Shown one piece after another: positions 1 through 7,481 of a stretch of DNA of 33,139 nt. Numbering within the stretch: position 1 is the first letter of the stretch; the number at the start of each line of letters is the position of its first letter. Position numbers and translations under genes: made by a program. The notes beneath the pieces are model-generated. The model ran no database searches. It was not told where the DNA came from and saw only the letters and a list, made by a program, of their open reading frames with translations. Origin of the DNA: Bacillota bacterium (lineage in GTDB: Bacteria > Bacillota > Clostridia > Saccharofermentanales > UBA5734); contig JAKPNJ010000314.1 in the NCBI GenBank assembly GCA_029548445.1, positions 1 through 33,139 of the forward strand, in the 5' to 3' direction.

Positions 1-1
1 G

Positions 2-748
2 GGCGCCTTTATGATCCGCGACACCTGGTACGAGGCGCAGCCCGGGGATCTGTATTACTGCCCGCCCTGCACGGTGCAGCGCATCCTGGCCGACCGGGAG
101 GACCCCTTCCTCCTGACGGGCGTCGACTTCGACCTGGACCAGTCCTTTCGCAATCGAACCGTTCCCTGGTTCTTCGGGCGCGAGGTGCCGTCGACGATGC
201 TGGGATTGGCGCAGGCATCCGCGCAGTTGGCGCTGGCCGAGGGGCCTCTTCCCGATGTCCTGCACCTGGCCGGAGACCGCGCGATCCAGGAGGGCCTGGT
301 CGCCATCCTGGCGGTCTTCGAGGGGAGCCGCCTCCATGGCGACGCAGAGGCCGGGGGCCTGCTGAAGGGCCTGCTGGCGCGGCTGTATCGGCGGGTTCGG
401 ATGGAGCGGTCCGGCGGCTCGGCCGCGTCCGACCGGGTGGAGGCCGTCGTCCGCCACCTGGCGGAGCACCACGGCGCCGGCGTGACCTGCGAGGCCCTGG
501 CGGAGCAGTTCCATTACCATCCCGACCATCTGAACCGCCTTGTGAAGGCCTACTCCGGCCTCAGTCTCAAGCGTTACCTGACGGGCCTGCGCATCCGGGA
601 GGCCCTGACGCTGTTGCGGGAGACCCGGGAGCCCATCGCCGCCATCGCCGAGCGGACGGGCTTCTCCAGCCCCGCCCACTTCTCGCGGGTCTTCCGGGAG
701 GAGACGGGCCATGCGCCGTCGGCGTATCGGCGGGCGGGGACGGGGTAG
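2..748 (+). CDS. AraC-family transcriptional regulator, 5' end outside the window
   Basis: This is the C-terminal part of an AraC-type DNA-binding regulator. The frame is open to the window edge. The first ATG (position 11) falls inside what reads as the N-terminal cupin/sugar-binding domain (PGDLYYCPPCTVQRI), so the true start is probably upstream. Counting from that ATG, residues about 140-240 form the paired helix-turn-helix domain: ALAEQFHYHPDHLNRLVKAY is the first helix-turn-helix, and IAAIAERTGFSSPAHFSRVF with the following GHAPSAYR is the second, the classic AraC signature. The family senses small molecules, often sugars, and activates neighbouring genes; the ligand here is unknown. 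The stop codon lies inside a run of G tracts (736-757). A tandem repeat array follows about 45 bp later. The codon style is GC-rich, like the right end of the window and unlike the central cluster. Confidence 0.88.
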   Translation, partial: GAFMIRDTWYEAQPGDLYYCPPCTVQRILADREDPFLLTGVDFDLDQSFRNRTVPWFFGREVPSTMLGLAQASAQLALAEGPLPDVLHLAGDRAIQEGLVAILAVFEGSRLHGDAEAGGLLKGLLARLYRRVRMERSGGSAASDRVEAVVRHLAEHHGAGVTCEALAEQFHYHPDHLNRLVKAYSGLSLKRYLTGLRIREALTLLRETREPIAAIAERTGFSSPAHFSRVFREETGHAPSAYRRAGTG

Positions 749-757
749 GGGGCGGGG
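736..757 (+). other. Potential G-quadruplex overlapping the stop codon
   Basis: Four G runs of at least four (736-739, 742-745, 748-752, 754-757) are separated by loops of 2, 2 and 1 nucleotides. The TAG stop of the AraC gene (746-748) lies inside the motif. Such a motif can fold in single-stranded DNA or in the transcript, where it could slow polymerase or ribosomes at the gene end. The runs are seen directly; folding and function are inferred. Confidence 0.45.
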
Positions 758-784
758 TAGGCACACCATGTCCCTTTTAAACTC

Positions 785-932
785 TATGCGATTCTGGCGT
801 ACGTTGCGTACGTTTCGGAGGCGCAGAATATCTTGACCCTTGCGTACGTTTCGGAGACGCAGCATGTCATGGCCCTTGCGTACGTTTCGGAGGCGCAGCA
901 TGTCATGGCCCAATGCGTACGTTGCGTACGCG
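785..932 (+). repeat. Tandem array of 9-bp units with a 36-bp higher-order repeat
   Basis: The nonamer GCGTACGTT or a close variant begins at 797, 806, 842, 878, 915 and 924, so the spacings are 9, 36, 36, 37 and 9 bp. Three nearly identical 36-bp units occupy 804-839, 840-875 and 876-911. They read directly into each other with no spacers. The 16-mer GCGTACGTTGCGTACG occurs at both ends (797-812 and 915-930). The + frame reads as tripeptides such as VAY, VSE, AQN, LAY and VMA until a 1-bp slip near 912. The same 16-mer, reverse complemented, recurs at 7433 and 30631. The array lies between the AraC stop and the flavoprotein gene. No gene can be assigned to it. Confidence 0.85.
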
Positions 933-1054
933 AGAAGGACAGGGAATTTAAAACCCCCTCGCACTGGTACAATGGAGGGTGTCCGGCCGTCCCGGTGCCG
1001 CCTGCGTGTTCGCGGTGCCCATGGGCGGGACAGGAGAAAGCCGAGGTGCGGACG

Positions 1055-1831
1055 ATGGGCGAGGCGATGAACGAGGCGATAGGCGAGGCGATGGGCGAAC
1101 AAGCAGGCAGGGCGGTCCGCCGGGTCGTGGCGATCAACGGAAGCCCCAGGATGGAGAAGGGCGACACCGCCATGGTGCTGGACCCGTTCCTCCGGGGGCT
1201 GGAGGAAGCGGGGGCCGACGTCGAGCTCGTGTACGCCGAGCGGCTGGATGTCCGGCCCTGCACGTGCGGGCGGATGCATTGCTGGTACGGCACACCGGGC
1301 ACCTGCTGTTTCCGTGACGGGATGCAGGACCTGCTGGGGCGGATCGCCCAGGCGGACACCCTGGTCCTGGCGACACCGGTCTATATTCCGCTTCCGGGCA
1401 AGATGCAGGATGTGGTCAACCGGCTGTGTCCCCTCATGGAACCCCGGCTGGAGTTCCGGGAGGGACGGACCCGGTCCCGGTTCCGGGACGGGGTGGCACT
1501 GCGGCGGATGGTGCTGGTGGCCACGGGCGGCTGGTGGGAAGCCGGGAACTTCGATACGGTCACGCGCATCGTGGAGGACCTGTCGGCCACAGCCGGGGTA
1601 GCGTTCACGGGGGCGGTAATCCGGCCCCATGCGTTCGTCATGCGGGCCCGGGGCGAGCTCTCAAAGACAGGACGGGCGATTCAGGGCGAGCTGCAGCAGG
1701 CGGGGCGGGAGCTGGCGGAAACCGGCGCACTCCGGCCGGAAACCCTGGCCTCCATCCGGAGGCCCCTGGTGTCGGAGGAGCGGCTCCGGCGCATGTATAA
1801 CGAGGAGCTGGCGAACGCGAATCGCGGGTGA
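1055..1831 (+). CDS. Flavodoxin-fold NAD(P)H-dependent reductase / iron-sulfur flavoprotein-like
   Basis: This 258-residue protein belongs to the NADPH-dependent FMN reductase superfamily. After a charged leader (residues 1-20) it has the FMN phosphate-binding strand-loop VVAINGSPR (about residues 23-31). Next comes a cysteine cluster CTCGRMHCWYGTPGTCC (about 68-84), and then the typical LATPVYIPLPGKMQDVVNR, where the loop contacts the flavin. Family members of this type are cytosolic dimers that reduce quinones, metals or nitro-compounds, or carry an Fe-S cluster. The cysteine spacing departs from the usual CxxCxxC arrangement, so a cluster is uncertain. The ATG at 1055 was chosen because GAGG (1043-1046) is well spaced and the family begins close to the GSP loop. 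The frame stays open upstream through the repeat array to a TTG at 833, which gives a possible but unlikely extension. The DMT-like gene follows 75 bp later. Confidence 0.75.
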   Translation: MGEAMNEAIGEAMGEQAGRAVRRVVAINGSPRMEKGDTAMVLDPFLRGLEEAGADVELVYAERLDVRPCTCGRMHCWYGTPGTCCFRDGMQDLLGRIAQADTLVLATPVYIPLPGKMQDVVNRLCPLMEPRLEFREGRTRSRFRDGVALRRMVLVATGGWWEAGNFDTVTRIVEDLSATAGVAFTGAVIRPHAFVMRARGELSKTGRAIQGELQQAGRELAETGALRPETLASIRRPLVSEERLRRMYNEELANANRG

Positions 1832-1865
1832 TGCCGCCGCCGCAGCAGGCGCGCTTCGCTTCTGA

Positions 1866-1884
1866 GGCCGCCGCCATGGCGGCC
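1866..1884 (+). promoter_or_regulatory. GC-rich intercistronic stem-loop
   Basis: A perfect 7-bp stem, GGCCGCC with GGCGGCC, encloses a 5-nt loop between the flavoprotein and DMT-like genes. There is no T tract, so it is not a standard terminator. It could modulate read-through or mRNA stability between the two genes. The ribosome-binding site of the next gene starts a few bases downstream. Confidence 0.3.
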
Positions 1885-1906
1885 ATGAGGAAAGGAATCG
1901 GACGGA

Positions 1907-2725
1907 ATGGGATCGATCGGACCCCTGGCGGGCGTGGGACTCGCCCTGCTGGGATTCACGCTGCTGTCGTCGGGGGTCGTGCTGACCAAGGCCGGCGCGC
2001 CCTTCATGCAATGGAAGGACCGAGGGCCCCGGGACGCCCGGTTCTACCGGTACCTGGCGACCTGGCTCGTGGGCTTCGCGCTGTACAATGTGGCGATCAT
2101 TCCCAACGGGATGGCGTCGGATGCCCTGCCGCCCCACGTCGTGTCAGCCATCTCCGGCTGGGGGATTCCGGTCATGGTGTTCCTGTCCTCGGTCCTGCTG
2201 AAGGAACGCCTGTACCGGTCGGATTTCCTGTATTCGGCGGGGATCGTGGCGGGCATCGCGATCCTGAACCTGGCCGAGGCGCCGGCTGACGTGCTGCAGA
2301 TCGACAAGACGGCCCTCTACGTCCTGCTGGCGCTGCCTTTCCTGCTGCTGGTCCCGGTGCCATTCCGGGCTGTGCCCCACAAGGCCAAGGCGATCCTGCT
2401 GGCCTCGGCGGCGGGGTGTATCGGCGGGTTCGCCCTGGTGCTGGTGAACGTGGCGGTCAAGGAGTTCGGCTTCGACCCGGCGGGATGGTTCGGGTCGCCC
2501 TATCCCTACCTGTTCATGTCCACGGGGACCGTGGCGTTCGTGTCCCTGCAGCTGGCCATGCGCTGGGGCAACATGATGCTTGTGGGGCCCATCAACAACT
2601 CGCTGATCATCCTCTATCCCGCCCTGTGCTCGGTGCTGGTGTATGACGCCAGCCTGGGGGCGCTGCAGCTGCTGGCCATCGCGCTGATCGTGGCCTCCTG
2701 CGTCATGATCCTGAGGAAACACTAG
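1907..2725 (+). CDS. Multi-pass membrane protein, DMT/EamA-like transporter
   Basis: This 272-residue protein is built from repeated hydrophobic segments and has about nine predicted helices. Examples are LAGVGLALLGFTLLSSGVVL near the N-terminus, IPVMVFLSSVLL, FLYSAGIVAGIAIL, LYVLLALPFLLLVPVPF, AILLASAAGCIGGFALVLV and LLAIALIVASCVMIL at the C-terminus. Length and layout fit the drug/metabolite transporter superfamily (EamA- or NIPA-like), which exports or imports small metabolites or cations across the inner membrane. The substrate cannot be read from sequence. The start at 1907 is supported by AGGAAAGGA about 10 bases upstream. It probably shares a transcript with the flavoprotein gene before it. 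The assignment rests on topology; no diagnostic motif was seen. Confidence 0.6.
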   Translation: MGSIGPLAGVGLALLGFTLLSSGVVLTKAGAPFMQWKDRGPRDARFYRYLATWLVGFALYNVAIIPNGMASDALPPHVVSAISGWGIPVMVFLSSVLLKERLYRSDFLYSAGIVAGIAILNLAEAPADVLQIDKTALYVLLALPFLLLVPVPFRAVPHKAKAILLASAAGCIGGFALVLVNVAVKEFGFDPAGWFGSPYPYLFMSTGTVAFVSLQLAMRWGNMMLVGPINNSLIILYPALCSVLVYDASLGALQLLAIALIVASCVMILRKH

Positions 2726-2865
2726 GGGCGGGTGTTGCGCCGAGGGGAGTGGGTGCGGCGCCGAAGAGGGTGCTCATTGACATGAAGCCCCGGCCAGGGA
2801 CAAGATCATCGAGGAGCCTGTTTTCCTATCCGAATTTATGCGTGAGCAGTCAGGTGGTTGGAACG

Positions 2866-4317
2866 ATGGCACATCAGAAGAGACCCAATATCCTTTTCTT
2901 CCTATCCGATCAGCATGCCCACAAGTTTTGCAGTTGGAGCGGCAGCAGTCCGGCCGATACGCCCACCCTGCAGCGGCTTGCCAAGGAAGGCGTCGTTTTC
3001 TCCAACGCCTACTGCCAGAATCCGTTGTGCGTTCCCAGCAGGAGTTCCCTGCTGACGGGCAGGTATTCGAAGGATCTTGGCATATACGAAAACAGGCACA
3101 TCCTGGAAGCCAATTCGACCACGCTTCCGCGGGTGCTTGGCCAGGCCGGGTACCGGACTTGCCTGATCGGGAAAGCCCATTTCAACGGGGACCAGTTTCA
3201 CGGCTATCAGCAGAGACCTTACGGGGACCTGTATGGCCAGGCGCACCAGCCGGAATATATCCGGGACGAGACCTGCACCGATGCCAGCGGGTTGGGAGAC
3301 CTCCTGGGCAATGCCGGGGCGACGGAGATTCCCCTGCCACTGACCCAGACCGAGATCTGTGTCAGTGAAGCCGCCAAATGGTTGCAGGGCCATGTCGATA
3401 CAAACCCGGACCAACCGTTTTTCCTCAGTGTCAATTTTGACAAACCCCATTTTCCCATGCGTGCCCCCCGGCACTTGTTTGAGAAATACGCCGGCCGCGT
3501 CCGTTTGCCCGAGTATTCGGAGCACTATCTGGATGAAGAGGCGGTTCCCTTCGTTCGCAAAGCCGTAGAAATCAATGGTCGCTCGCATCGCCACCAGGGG
3601 GACCGGGCGATCGCCCTGCAAGCCCTGGCCGCTTACTGCGCCTGTGTCGAATGGATCGACGACGCCATGGGGCGCATTCTCCAGGTCCTGGACTACCTGG
3701 GCCTGGCTGGCGATACCCTTGTCATGTACACGTCGGATCATGGGGAGATGGCAGGCGAGAAAGGTGCCTGGCAGAAAACCCTGTTCTTTGACGCGTCCGC
3801 CAAGGTGCCGCTGGTCATCAAGTGGCCGGAGCGCTTCCGGACAGGCCTTCGCGCGGACGACCCGGTCGGCCTGGTTGACCTGTTTCCCACGCTTTGCCGC
3901 GTCGCGGGGATCCGAACGCCCGACAGCTGTGCGGGCGTCGATTTGACCCCCATCCTGGCCGAGGGCCGCCCCCTGGCTCGCCAGGCGATTTTCAGCGAAA
4001 GTTCCGCCCTGAAACATCCTGAATACTCCGGGTGCATGATCCGGACACCGAAGTATAAATATTGTTTCTACCTGGACGGTCACAACGAGTTGTACGACAT
4101 GGAGAACGATCCGGGCGAATGGCATAACCTGTCCGGAACGGCCGACTTCCAGGCGCTGGAGGCGGATCTTTCGTCGCAGGTTCGGGACTTCTGGCAGCCC
4201 GGCGAACAGATCGACCGGTACCGGCAATGCCCTGCGATGGATCGGGAAAAGCATTTCTACTTCTATTCCAACCAGTTCATCGCCGCGGACGGGCGCGTGG
4301 TCAACGCACGCCCCTAG
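2866..4317 (+). CDS. Type I sulfatase (cysteine type)
   Basis: This 483-residue arylsulfatase-superfamily enzyme hydrolyses sulfate esters, probably on sulfated sugars. Residues 7-15 (PNILFFLSD) form the first metal-binding strand. CVPSRSSLLTGR (residues 55-66) is the sulfatase signature, and Cys55 must be converted to formylglycine. GKAHF and DHGEMAGEKGAWQK are further active-site segments. No signal peptide precedes the catalytic domain, so the enzyme appears cytoplasmic. The ATG at 2866 was chosen because the frame upstream has no sulfatase homology and AGGTGG lies 8 bases before it. A consensus -35 hexamer TTGACA at 2777-2782 has no convincing -10 partner. The gene ends on a CTAG shared with the convergent regulator gene. 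The natural substrate is unknown; the main cluster nearby suggests host glycan. Confidence 0.88.
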   Translation: MAHQKRPNILFFLSDQHAHKFCSWSGSSPADTPTLQRLAKEGVVFSNAYCQNPLCVPSRSSLLTGRYSKDLGIYENRHILEANSTTLPRVLGQAGYRTCLIGKAHFNGDQFHGYQQRPYGDLYGQAHQPEYIRDETCTDASGLGDLLGNAGATEIPLPLTQTEICVSEAAKWLQGHVDTNPDQPFFLSVNFDKPHFPMRAPRHLFEKYAGRVRLPEYSEHYLDEEAVPFVRKAVEINGRSHRHQGDRAIALQALAAYCACVEWIDDAMGRILQVLDYLGLAGDTLVMYTSDHGEMAGEKGAWQKTLFFDASAKVPLVIKWPERFRTGLRADDPVGLVDLFPTLCRVAGIRTPDSCAGVDLTPILAEGRPLARQAIFSESSALKHPEYSGCMIRTPKYKYCFYLDGHNELYDMENDPGEWHNLSGTADFQALEADLSSQVRDFWQPGEQIDRYRQCPAMDREKHFYFYSNQFIAADGRVVNARP

Positions 4318-5672
4318 GCGAAGTCGTCCCGATGACCGCCCGGCCCGGACACCCCGCCAAGGCGATACAGGGTGTTCTTCCCCTGGCCGGATCGTTCGAC
4401 CTGGTGTTTTCCGATCAGTGCATTGAGCACCCGGACGGTCTTGGCCTGCGAGAATCCGGACGCTTCCTCCAGCGTCTTCCTTGTCACGGGGCGATCCTTC
4501 GACAGCTGGCGAAGAAGCAGCATCTCATTATACGTCAGGTTCTCCCCTTCGGAAAAAATGGCCAGGTGATCCGCGTTTCTGTTCGGAAGGGTCATTTTGA
4601 ACGCATTGTCGGAGATCTCGATTTTCGGCTGGACAACATGGTCCTTATATAGAGCCATGATTTTTGGCAGGCCCGTCCCGTACGCCTCGATCAGGTTCAA
4701 GCGATAGAAAATGTCGGCCAGTCGGCTGTTCCTCAGGACGGATATGCCCAGCATCAGGTCGCCGAAGGAGATGCCCTTCGGCAGTCCGCCCAGGGAGACC
4801 AGTTCGATGCGGTCATCGAATACGCTGATGAGACTGCTGCCGCTGAAGGCGTAATCCCGATGCACAATGGCATTCAGGAGGGCTTCCCGGATGGCTTCGG
4901 GGGGATAATCCCGCATGTCCCTGCGCCGGAGCCCGGAAATGTCCGCCTTGGTATGATTGAACTGGTCGAGATAGAGGTAGGCATCCTCCATTTGCTTCAG
5001 CAAGGACCCTGAAAACTCCATGCGTGACCTGAAGACGACTTTGCTGTTGCCCTCGAAAACGGCGGCCTTGATCGTGTGGGTGCATTGGTCGGAAAGAAGG
5101 AGTCCCAGGTTCGAGAACGAACCGTCCTGGCTGATCAACCCCAGGGATCGTTGCGGCTCGCGGCCAAATCGGAGTCCCTCTTCCTGGAAGGCCTTCTTCA
5201 TGGAATCGAACGACAGATCCTGCAGAAGCGAACGCGTGGTTTCGAAACGATCGCCTCCCGTGTCCCGGATCATGGTCAGGATGGCGCTCTCCGTTGCGGG
5301 GACGGAAGAGGCCCCCTGACGGACATAAACGCCTTCCGGGCGCAGGCCCTTGCCAGCTAGGTAGTAGGGACGGGCCGTGCCCCGCTGGACCTGGATGACA
5401 ACGATTGCTTTCCCGTCCTGTTGCTTCGCTTCGCACAGCGTGTGCATCGTCAGATCAGGCCGGATCGAGTCGCGTATGGCATTGGTGACCTGCAGGAGGA
5501 TCGAACCGGGATCCGGCACACCGATGACCGCGCCGTCATCGTCGACGCCGATCCAAATCTCGCCGCCGTTCGTATTGGCAAACGCGATGACAGCTTTCCT
5601 GACATCCTCGGTGTACGTTCGTTTGTATTCCTTCATCATGCCTTCGGGCTCCATTCGCTCTTCGTATTGCAT
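4314..5672 (-). CDS. AlbA_2 / Schlafen-AAA-4-type putative transcriptional regulator
   Basis: This 452-residue protein has the architecture of ATP-binding AlbA_2 regulators. Residues about 12-125 form the AlbA_2 (divergent AAA-4) DNA-binding domain, with AFANTNGGEIWIGVDDDG as its signature. Residues about 250-345 resemble a GHKL-like domain: REALLNAIVHRDYAFSGSS, FDDRIELVSLGGLP and YGTGLPKIM. The last 80 residues look like a winged helix (MLLLRQLSKDRPVTRKTLEEASG). Proteins of this family are usually repressors or stress and mobile-element regulators; the target is unknown. The start at 5672 follows GGAGGGG closely. The convergent sulfatase stop overlaps its stop. A promoter and palindrome upstream suggest that it may control itself. 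Confidence 0.75.
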   Translation of the reverse strand: MQYEERMEPEGMMKEYKRTYTEDVRKAVIAFANTNGGEIWIGVDDDGAVIGVPDPGSILLQVTNAIRDSIRPDLTMHTLCEAKQQDGKAIVVIQVQRGTARPYYLAGKGLRPEGVYVRQGASSVPATESAILTMIRDTGGDRFETTRSLLQDLSFDSMKKAFQEEGLRFGREPQRSLGLISQDGSFSNLGLLLSDQCTHTIKAAVFEGNSKVVFRSRMEFSGSLLKQMEDAYLYLDQFNHTKADISGLRRRDMRDYPPEAIREALLNAIVHRDYAFSGSSLISVFDDRIELVSLGGLPKGISFGDLMLGISVLRNSRLADIFYRLNLIEAYGTGLPKIMALYKDHVVQPKIEISDNAFKMTLPNRNADHLAIFSEGENLTYNEMLLLRQLSKDRPVTRKTLEEASGFSQAKTVRVLNALIGKHQVERSGQGKNTLYRLGGVSGPGGHRDDFA

Positions 5673-5696
5673 GCGCTCCCCTCCATCCTCCCCTTC

Positions 5697-5738
5697 ATTG
5701 TACTCTTTCGAATCAGAATTGCAACGAATCGTGATTCG
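5697..5738 (-). promoter_or_regulatory. Promoter and palindromic operator candidate for the AlbA_2 regulator
   Basis: Reading on the minus strand, TTGCAA (5719-5724) is followed after 16 bp by TACAAT (5697-5702), a reasonable sigma70 pair about 25 bp upstream of the start codon. Directly upstream lies the perfect inverted repeat CGAATC-GT-GATTCG (5725-5738), next to the -35. Related half-sites are nearby: TTCGAATC around 5707-5714 and ACGAAT around 5745-5750. This arrangement suits an autoregulatory operator, but no protein is known to bind it. Confidence 0.45.
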
Positions 5739-5796
5739 AATTGATACGAATGATCAGCATGATTAGCATTCGAGAGGACAGCGCAGCCCGTTGAAG

Positions 5797-5834
5797 GGCC
5801 TCTCTGCACTCCATGTGGTTTTGACGTACACAAT
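5797..5834 (+). repeat. Left array, distal arm, split from the rest by the insertion sequence
   Basis: Positions 5797-5829 are identical to 30567-30599. The last nonamer, GTACACAAT (5826-5834), ends exactly at the insertion sequence. Its last five bases are the target-site duplication, repeated at 7348-7352. Removing the insertion sequence and one duplication joins this arm to 7353 onward and restores a continuous 9-bp register. Confidence 0.85.
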
Positions 5835-7347
5835 GGACGTGTTGACAAAGGCGGTACTCAGAAAGCGAAATCGAACGCCAGGCTGTCAAGTCGCGGAGCG
5901 GACCGGAGATGACAGAGAAACAACTGGAGCTTCCTGAAATGAGGATGGGGTCCGACCAGTGCCGCGACCATCCTCTTCAGGTTCACCGCAATGCACGCCA
6001 GGAGGCATTCTTCCCTGGCCCGGGCCAATCCGACTTTCAGGATCCGTTGGAGATTGTGCTCCCGCTTCATCAGGGCGAAACATCCCTCGGCCCAGATTTT
6101 TCGTTGTCTCATGCACTCCTTGGCCTGGGGTTCCCGCATTCTCTTCCGTCCCCGGTGGAACGCCGGATAGAATCCGCTGGTGACGATCTGCCGCTGCCAC
6201 AGCCTCCTCTTCGTCCCCAGGCATCTGTTTCTGTCCGGACAGTTCTCGCAGGACGCAGTCTCCGCTGCATAGTAACGAAGAGCTTTCCCCGTGCGGTTCT
6301 CCGGGCGCACTCGCTGGAAGGTCAGCTTCCTGTTCTGTGGACAAAGGAAGCAGTCTTCCTCGGGCAGGTAGGTCATCCCGTTCTGTTCCGCGGGATTCGA
6401 GAAGTCCACCGAGGAAATGTACCCTTCGATTCCCAGCAATTCCAGCCCCCGGTGGACCGCCCCCACATCGTATCCCTTGTCCAGGACCACCCGGTGAATG
6501 GGGATCTCCCTTTCGATTTGCCTCTCCAGATGGCGCAGGACGATCGAGCTTTCCTTCGCGTTCGCCGGATATACGTCCATCCCGGTGATCAGCCCGTGCC
6601 GGCAGTCCACGCTCGTTTCCATCAGGTACCCCAGCCCCGACTTCTCCCCGTGGGAGAAGATCGCCGCTTCCGGATCCGTCCGGCTCCGACGCTGCTCTAC
6701 CTCGACACTTTCCGACCGCGGTGGCTCGTACCCCGGTTCCCGGGCCAGTTCCTCATCCAGCGCATCCAGATAGCTTTTCGCCCCTCGCTGGACTGTCACC
6801 TTCCGCGTCTCGACACTGTCCCACGACCCATGGCTCGAAATGTAGGTCCCGTCGCACGCCACCAGTTCCCCGTCGATCAGCCCCTTCTCCAGGCACTTCC
6901 CCACGATCTCCAGAAAGATCGACTCGAACAGGTTGCTCTCTCCGAATCTCCGTCGCCGGTTCTGGCTGAACGTCGAGTGGTCCGGCACCCTCCCGTTCAA
7001 TCCCAGCCCGCAGAACCACCGGTAGGCCAGGTTCAGGTGCACCTCCTGCTCCAGCCGACGCTCCGACCCGATCCCATACAGGTATCCGACCAGCAGCATC
7101 TTCACCAGCAGCACCGGGTCCACGGAGGGACGACCCTGGGGCGAATACAGGGATTCCGCCCGCTCGTAGATGAAGTCGAAGTCGACAACCGATGCGATCC
7201 TCTTCAGCAAGTGGCCATCGGGGACCATCTCCCCGAGATCGACAATCGCGATCTCCACCTGCCTGGATTGCCGTCCCATCATGGCGCTTCACCACCTTGG
7301 GACCATTTTACCATTCAGCCTTTTTTACCGCCTTTGTCAACACGTCC
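5835..7347 (-). mobile_element. IS1182-like insertion sequence, complete
   Basis: The element is 1513 bp. Perfect 22-bp terminal inverted repeats lie at 5835-5856 and 7326-7347; the outer end reads GGACGTGTTGACAAAGGCGG. It is flanked by direct ACAAT duplications at 5830-5834 and 7348-7352, which marks a clean transposition. A 1-bp shift of the boundaries gives a 3-bp CAA duplication, so the exact duplication length has a small ambiguity. A single intact transposase gene fills the element. The insertion sits inside a nonamer repeat array and is younger than that array. Confidence 0.9.
5858..7282 (-). CDS. IS1182-family-like DDE transposase
   Basis: This 474-residue transposase is apparently intact. 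The N-terminal part (GRPSVDPVLLVKMLLVGYLYGIGSERRLEQE, described here as residues about 50-80, then YRWFCGLGL and PDHSTFSQNRRRRF) is the conserved helical DNA-binding region of IS5/IS1182 transposases. The DDE catalytic residues appear in ACDGTYISSHG (first Asp), VVLDKGYDVGAVHRGL (second Asp) and AEGCFALMKREHNLQR (Glu). A cysteine cluster, CENCPDRNRC, precedes the last block, as is usual for IS1182. It catalyses cut-and-paste or copy transposition of its own element. The ATG at 7282 has AAGGTGG upstream and the stop lies 1 bp inside the left inverted repeat. The + strand also has a long frame here, but it is a shadow of this gene. Confidence 0.9.
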   Translation of the reverse strand: MMGRQSRQVEIAIVDLGEMVPDGHLLKRIASVVDFDFIYERAESLYSPQGRPSVDPVLLVKMLLVGYLYGIGSERRLEQEVHLNLAYRWFCGLGLNGRVPDHSTFSQNRRRRFGESNLFESIFLEIVGKCLEKGLIDGELVACDGTYISSHGSWDSVETRKVTVQRGAKSYLDALDEELAREPGYEPPRSESVEVEQRRSRTDPEAAIFSHGEKSGLGYLMETSVDCRHGLITGMDVYPANAKESSIVLRHLERQIEREIPIHRVVLDKGYDVGAVHRGLELLGIEGYISSVDFSNPAEQNGMTYLPEEDCFLCPQNRKLTFQRVRPENRTGKALRYYAAETASCENCPDRNRCLGTKRRLWQRQIVTSGFYPAFHRGRKRMREPQAKECMRQRKIWAEGCFALMKREHNLQRILKVGLARAREECLLACIAVNLKRMVAALVGPHPHFRKLQLFLCHLRSAPRLDSLAFDFAF

Positions 7348-7352
7348 ACAAT

Positions 7353-7481
7353 GTGCAGAGTGTACGCAACGTGCCAAACCGGCTCAACGTCCAGAACGTA
7401 CGCAACGCGCAGAATTTCACGGTATAAGGATCCGTACGCAACGTACGCGAAAAACACATACACTTCAGAAGGGGTGTTGTG
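7353..7481 (+). repeat. Left array, main part: nonamer units around GTACGCAAC
   Basis: From 7353 the sequence falls into 9-bp units: GTGCAGAGT, GTACGCAAC, GTGCCAAAC, CGGCTCAAC, GTCCAGAAC, GTACGCAAC, GCGCAGAAT, TTCACGGTA, TAAGGATCC, GTACGCAAC, GTACGCGAA. The loose consensus is GTNCNNAAC. GTACGC starts at 7362, 7398, 7434 and 7443, with spacings of 36, 36 and 9 bp. Positions 7397-7481 match 30595-30679 with two mismatches and no gaps. No spacer diversity of CRISPR type is present. Confidence 0.85.

Noticed and set aside
785-932. 36-bp repeats as a CRISPR array
   Set aside because: The units are joined directly, without unique spacers, and no cas gene is present.
2777-2806. Promoter for the first sulfatase from TTGACA at 2777
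   Set aside because: No acceptable -10 hexamer lies at 16-18 bp spacing.
2902-4254. 450-codon minus-strand frame
   Set aside because: It lies antisense to the sulfatase and has no recognisable domain.
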